A stretch of 8,895 bases of DNA from JAWLHJ01 sp040904945. GTDB lineage: Bacteria > Gemmatimonadota > Gemmatimonadetes > Longimicrobiales > Gaopeijiaceae. The DNA is taken from the NCBI GenBank assembly GCA_040904945.1, contig JBBDSM010000053.1, positions 1-8,895 on the forward strand, given 5' to 3'. Below, piece after piece: positions 7,093-8,895 of the stretch. Made by a program: the position numbers and the translations under genes. Under the pieces are notes generated by a model. The model was not told where the DNA came from. It did no database searches and worked only from the letters and a program-made list of their open reading frames with translations. The first letter of the stretch is position 1; every line of letters begins with the position of its first letter.

Positions 7093-8675
7093 CAGCCGCC
7101 CCAGATCCGGGCGAACAGCTCGCCGGAGAGCTCGACCCGGGTGGCCGCGGGCGACCGTACGCCCCCGATGGCGCGCAACACCCGTAGCCGGAAGCGGAGG
7201 GGTCGCGTGTCCAGCTGTGGCGCCGTCGTGTCGTAGGTCAGCGCTCCGCCGACCCGGTGCAGCGAAGATCCTCGTCCGACCGGAGCGGGTGTGGCCCCGT
7301 CGGAAAGCGTAAACACCGACGCGTCATGTTGTAAGAGGCGATAGCTCGCGCTCAGGGTGAGCTGCGGGGCCAGCCTCAGTCCGGGCTCGACCTCGAGTCC
7401 CAGGTAGCTGCCCGGCGACCACTCGTACACAGCCCGCCGGCCGACTGGAACCAGTATCTCGTCCGCGACGCCGACCCGCATGGCGAGCAGCCGCGAGCCC
7501 TGCATCCCATACAGGGCGCCCGCGCGGAGCGAGAGGGTCCGGCCGGCCGTGGCGTGTGCACTCGTGCGGACCTCGACGTCGGTCTGGCCGTCGCCCGTGC
7601 CCAGCGACAGTGGAACGTCCGGATCCGGCCCCAGGCCCGTGCCGAGGCGAACGAGCACGCCGGCCAGGACGTCGACGCTCCAGGGTGGGACGTCGGCTCC
7701 CCGGTCTCCGAGCCGAAGCAAACGAACGAGGGTCGAGAGCTCGACGTCACCCACCGACCAGAGGCTCGTGCGGGTCCGCAGGGGCTCGTCGTAGCCGAGA
7801 GGTGAGTGGCGGACCGGGAATGTCTCGAGCGCGCTCTCGGTCGGGCGCTCGGTGGCCAGCACAAACGGCGCGTCGATGCCGTTCAGACCCGCTGCCCGCA
7901 GCTCCGTGTCGAGGGTCGCGATCTCCGAAGCCAGAACCGTCCCGGCGGCCGAGGCATCGAGCGGGAAGAGGGGCGTTGCCGTGTAGAGCGTCGTCAGTCC
8001 CGAGCTCAGCCGCGCCGCGTTCTCCGCCAACGCCTGCGCGGAAGCACAGCTCGGATCAGCTCCCGCGCACAGGCCGTCTGCACGAGCGCCTGCGTCCGCT
8101 CGGGCGGTGGAGAGGTCGAGGAGGAAAGCGTCCACCGCGCCGGCGTCCGTGATCCCCGGTGACACGCCCAGGTCGCCCGCGAGCGTATCGGGCGTGAACA
8201 CGAGGTCGATCGCCGTTCGGTTCTTGATGCGCGGGAGCATTGCCCCGATGGTCCACCAGTCGGTGATCCCGAGGTGGATGCCGAACTCGATGCGCGTGAC
8301 GTCGTGCGACGCGCGCCCGTCGACCGCGCCAGTGACCGGCGTGTACGCCGGGTCTCCGAGGAGCCCGCGCATCTCGCCCAGGAAGTCCGCGCTCCCAGGA
8401 AAGAGATCGAGTGCCGAGGGCGAGGATAGCCCGGCCCCCAGGAGTATACGCCCGTCGTCGCCAAAGCGCTCGTCCCACGCCGTGAACGAGGGCCATCCGG
8501 AAAGCCGCACGGTCCCGGCCGGCACGAGGCGGTCGTCCAGGAGCTGAGCCTCGACACCAGCCGGCGACAAGCTCCCTATGGTCCACAGGAGGGCCGTGAG
8601 GCCCATCGCGAGCAGGGAGGAGGAAAGGCGCGCGAGGACTCGTGCGGCGGGCGCGTGTAGCGGGGTCTCAGGCAT
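7092..8675 (-). CDS. Secreted, probable outer-membrane beta-barrel protein of unknown function
   Basis: I do not recognise a named gene. The 527-residue product starts with a signal peptide: an Arg-containing n-region (1-17), a hydrophobic stretch SSSLLAMGLTALLWTIGSL (18-36), and a likely signal peptidase I site after VEA (41-43). The mature part has many alternating, aromatic-bounded segments typical of beta-strands. Examples are RIEFGIHLGITDWWTIGAML (128-147), SVGDVELSTLVRLL (307-320), VDVLAGVLVRLGTG (334-347), GQTDVEVRTSAHA (363-375), SYLGLEVEPGLRL (423-435) and LTLSASYRLL (439-448). The GITDWWTIG, VGDVEL and GTGDGQTDVEV phrases resemble the MetA-pathway/transporter-like barrel group (Phenol_MetA_deg type), from memory. 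Residues 162-270 interrupt the strands with an Ala-rich, helical-looking insert containing two cysteines (203, 210). The ATG at 8675 was chosen because it begins the signal peptide; the frame stays open to 8846, but that part has no gene-like content. The gene converges on recN and is not part of its operon. Confidence 0.85.
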   Translation of the reverse strand: MPETPLHAPAARVLARLSSSLLAMGLTALLWTIGSLSPAGVEAQLLDDRLVPAGTVRLSGWPSFTAWDERFGDDGRILLGAGLSSPSALDLFPGSADFLGEMRGLLGDPAYTPVTGAVDGRASHDVTRIEFGIHLGITDWWTIGAMLPRIKNRTAIDLVFTPDTLAGDLGVSPGITDAGAVDAFLLDLSTARADAGARADGLCAGADPSCASAQALAENAARLSSGLTTLYTATPLFPLDASAAGTVLASEIATLDTELRAAGLNGIDAPFVLATERPTESALETFPVRHSPLGYDEPLRTRTSLWSVGDVELSTLVRLLRLGDRGADVPPWSVDVLAGVLVRLGTGLGPDPDVPLSLGTGDGQTDVEVRTSAHATAGRTLSLRAGALYGMQGSRLLAMRVGVADEILVPVGRRAVYEWSPGSYLGLEVEPGLRLAPQLTLSASYRLLQHDASVFTLSDGATPAPVGRGSSLHRVGGALTYDTTAPQLDTRPLRFRLRVLRAIGGVRSPAATRVELSGELFARIWGG

Positions 8676-8680
8676 CGCAG

Positions 8681-8710
8681 AACATAAGCCGAGCGCCTCG
8701 AGCCCGTACA
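8681..8710 (-). promoter_or_regulatory. Possible promoter for the minus-strand membrane protein
   Basis: Read on the - strand, TATGTT (8686-8681) matches four of six bases of TATAAT and ends only 5 nt before the ATG at 8675. A weak -35 (TGTACG, 8710-8705) lies 18 nt upstream. Transcription from it would begin at or next to the start codon. The -35 match is poor. Confidence 0.35.
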
Positions 8711-8714
8711 GTCT

Positions 8715-8732
8715 GCCGGCGCCGGCGCCGGC
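8715..8732. repeat. Triple GCCGGC palindrome repeat
   Basis: The 6-bp palindrome GCCGGC occurs three times in a row, making a self-complementary 18-bp block in the divergent spacer. It lies upstream of the candidate promoter of the minus-strand gene and could be a binding site, a cruciform-prone site, or simple GC-rich repeat drift. No function is claimed. Confidence 0.7.
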
Positions 8733-8799
8733 CACCTTCACCCACCATACCCAGACCGACCTAGCGGGGGAGAACCCCAACGCCGCCCGGGGACGGTCG

Positions 8800-8828
8800 T
8801 TGACCGGGCCGCACCCTTTTTCTAGGTT
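8800..8828 (+). promoter_or_regulatory. Sigma70-type promoter of tRNA-Gly
   Basis: TTGACC (8800-8805, five of six to TTGACA) is followed after exactly 17 nt by TAGGTT (8823-8828), which keeps the T, A and final T of TATAAT. The start point would fall near 8835, giving a leader of about 13 nt before the tRNA at 8848. A 13-bp inverted repeat, CGGTC-GTT-GACCG (8794-8806), overlaps the -35 box and may be chance. Confidence 0.7.
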
Positions 8829-8847
8829 CATGTCTGCTGTAAACATT

Positions 8848-8895
8848 GCGGGAATAGCTCAGTTGGTAGAGCACAACCTTGCCAAGGTTGGGGTC
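8848..8895 (+). tRNA. tRNA-Gly (anticodon GCC), truncated at the window edge
   Basis: The 5' part of the cloverleaf is clear. The acceptor strand is GCGGGAA (8848-8854), followed by TA. The D-stem is GCTC/GAGC (8857-8860 and 8869-8872) with loop AGTTGGTA. The anticodon stem is CAACC/GGTTG (8874-8878 and 8886-8890), and the loop TTGCCAA has anticodon GCC at 8881-8883, reading the Gly codons GGC and GGU. The window ends in the variable loop, so the T-arm, the 3' acceptor strand and any following tRNA genes are not seen. Confidence 0.95.

Noticed and set aside
7556..8152. Several + strand open frames opposite the membrane protein gene
   Set aside because: They are Arg/Pro/Ser-rich, lack ribosome binding sites and signal or domain features, and lie opposite a frame with a signal peptide and strand pattern.
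8676..8846. N-terminal extension of the membrane protein to an ATG at 8846
   Set aside because: It would place 57 extra residues before the signal peptide and overlap the tRNA promoter on the other strand. The start next to the signal peptide is much more likely.
1..8895. Mobile elements, CRISPR arrays, toxin-antitoxin or defence genes
   Set aside because: No transposase, integrase, spaced direct-repeat array or small toxin-like gene pair is visible. The sequence is dense core genes plus one envelope gene and a tRNA edge.

Overview
The window is GC-rich bacterial chromosome (about two thirds or more G+C by eye, with several GTG starts). It carries one compact housekeeping gene cluster on the + strand, one secreted protein gene on the - strand, and the 5' part of a tRNA gene at the right edge. 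The minus-strand protein has a signal peptide and looks like an outer-membrane beta-barrel, so the host is probably diderm. Gene order, base composition and protein style would fit Gemmatimonadota or a similar GC-rich Gram-negative phylum. That is an inference from general impression and needs a homology search.

Positions 5-7078 hold six co-directional genes: xseA, xseB, ispA, dxs, nadK and recN. xseA/xseB overlap by 8 bp, and xseB/ispA and dxs/nadK each overlap by 4 bp (GTGA). ispA and dxs are 48 bp apart and nadK and recN 64 bp apart. They look like one operon, possibly with internal control points before dxs and before recN. XseA and XseB form exonuclease VII. Dxs makes DXP, the entry compound of the MEP isoprenoid route. 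IspA condenses the C5 products of that route to farnesyl diphosphate. NadK makes NADP, whose reduced form the MEP route consumes. RecN acts in double-strand break repair. The cluster thus mixes DNA repair, isoprenoid supply and NADP supply. This mix recurs in many bacteria, often with tlyA and argR between dxs and recN; neither is present here.

Positions 7092-8675 (- strand) encode a 527-residue protein with an N-terminal signal peptide and beta-barrel-like segments. Its function is unknown. It converges on recN with only 13 bp between the stop codons. Positions 8676-8847 form a divergent intergenic region with a good sigma70-type promoter for the tRNA, a hexamer palindrome repeat, and a possible promoter placed so that the membrane protein mRNA would be leaderless. 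From 8848 to the edge is a truncated tRNA-Gly(GCC).

I see no mobile element, CRISPR array, phage gene or defence system. Most of the window is ordinary core genome. The points most worth a second look are the acidic N-terminal tail of XseA, the altered active-site motifs of Dxs, the unknown envelope protein with its helical insert and cysteine pair, and its apparently leaderless start.
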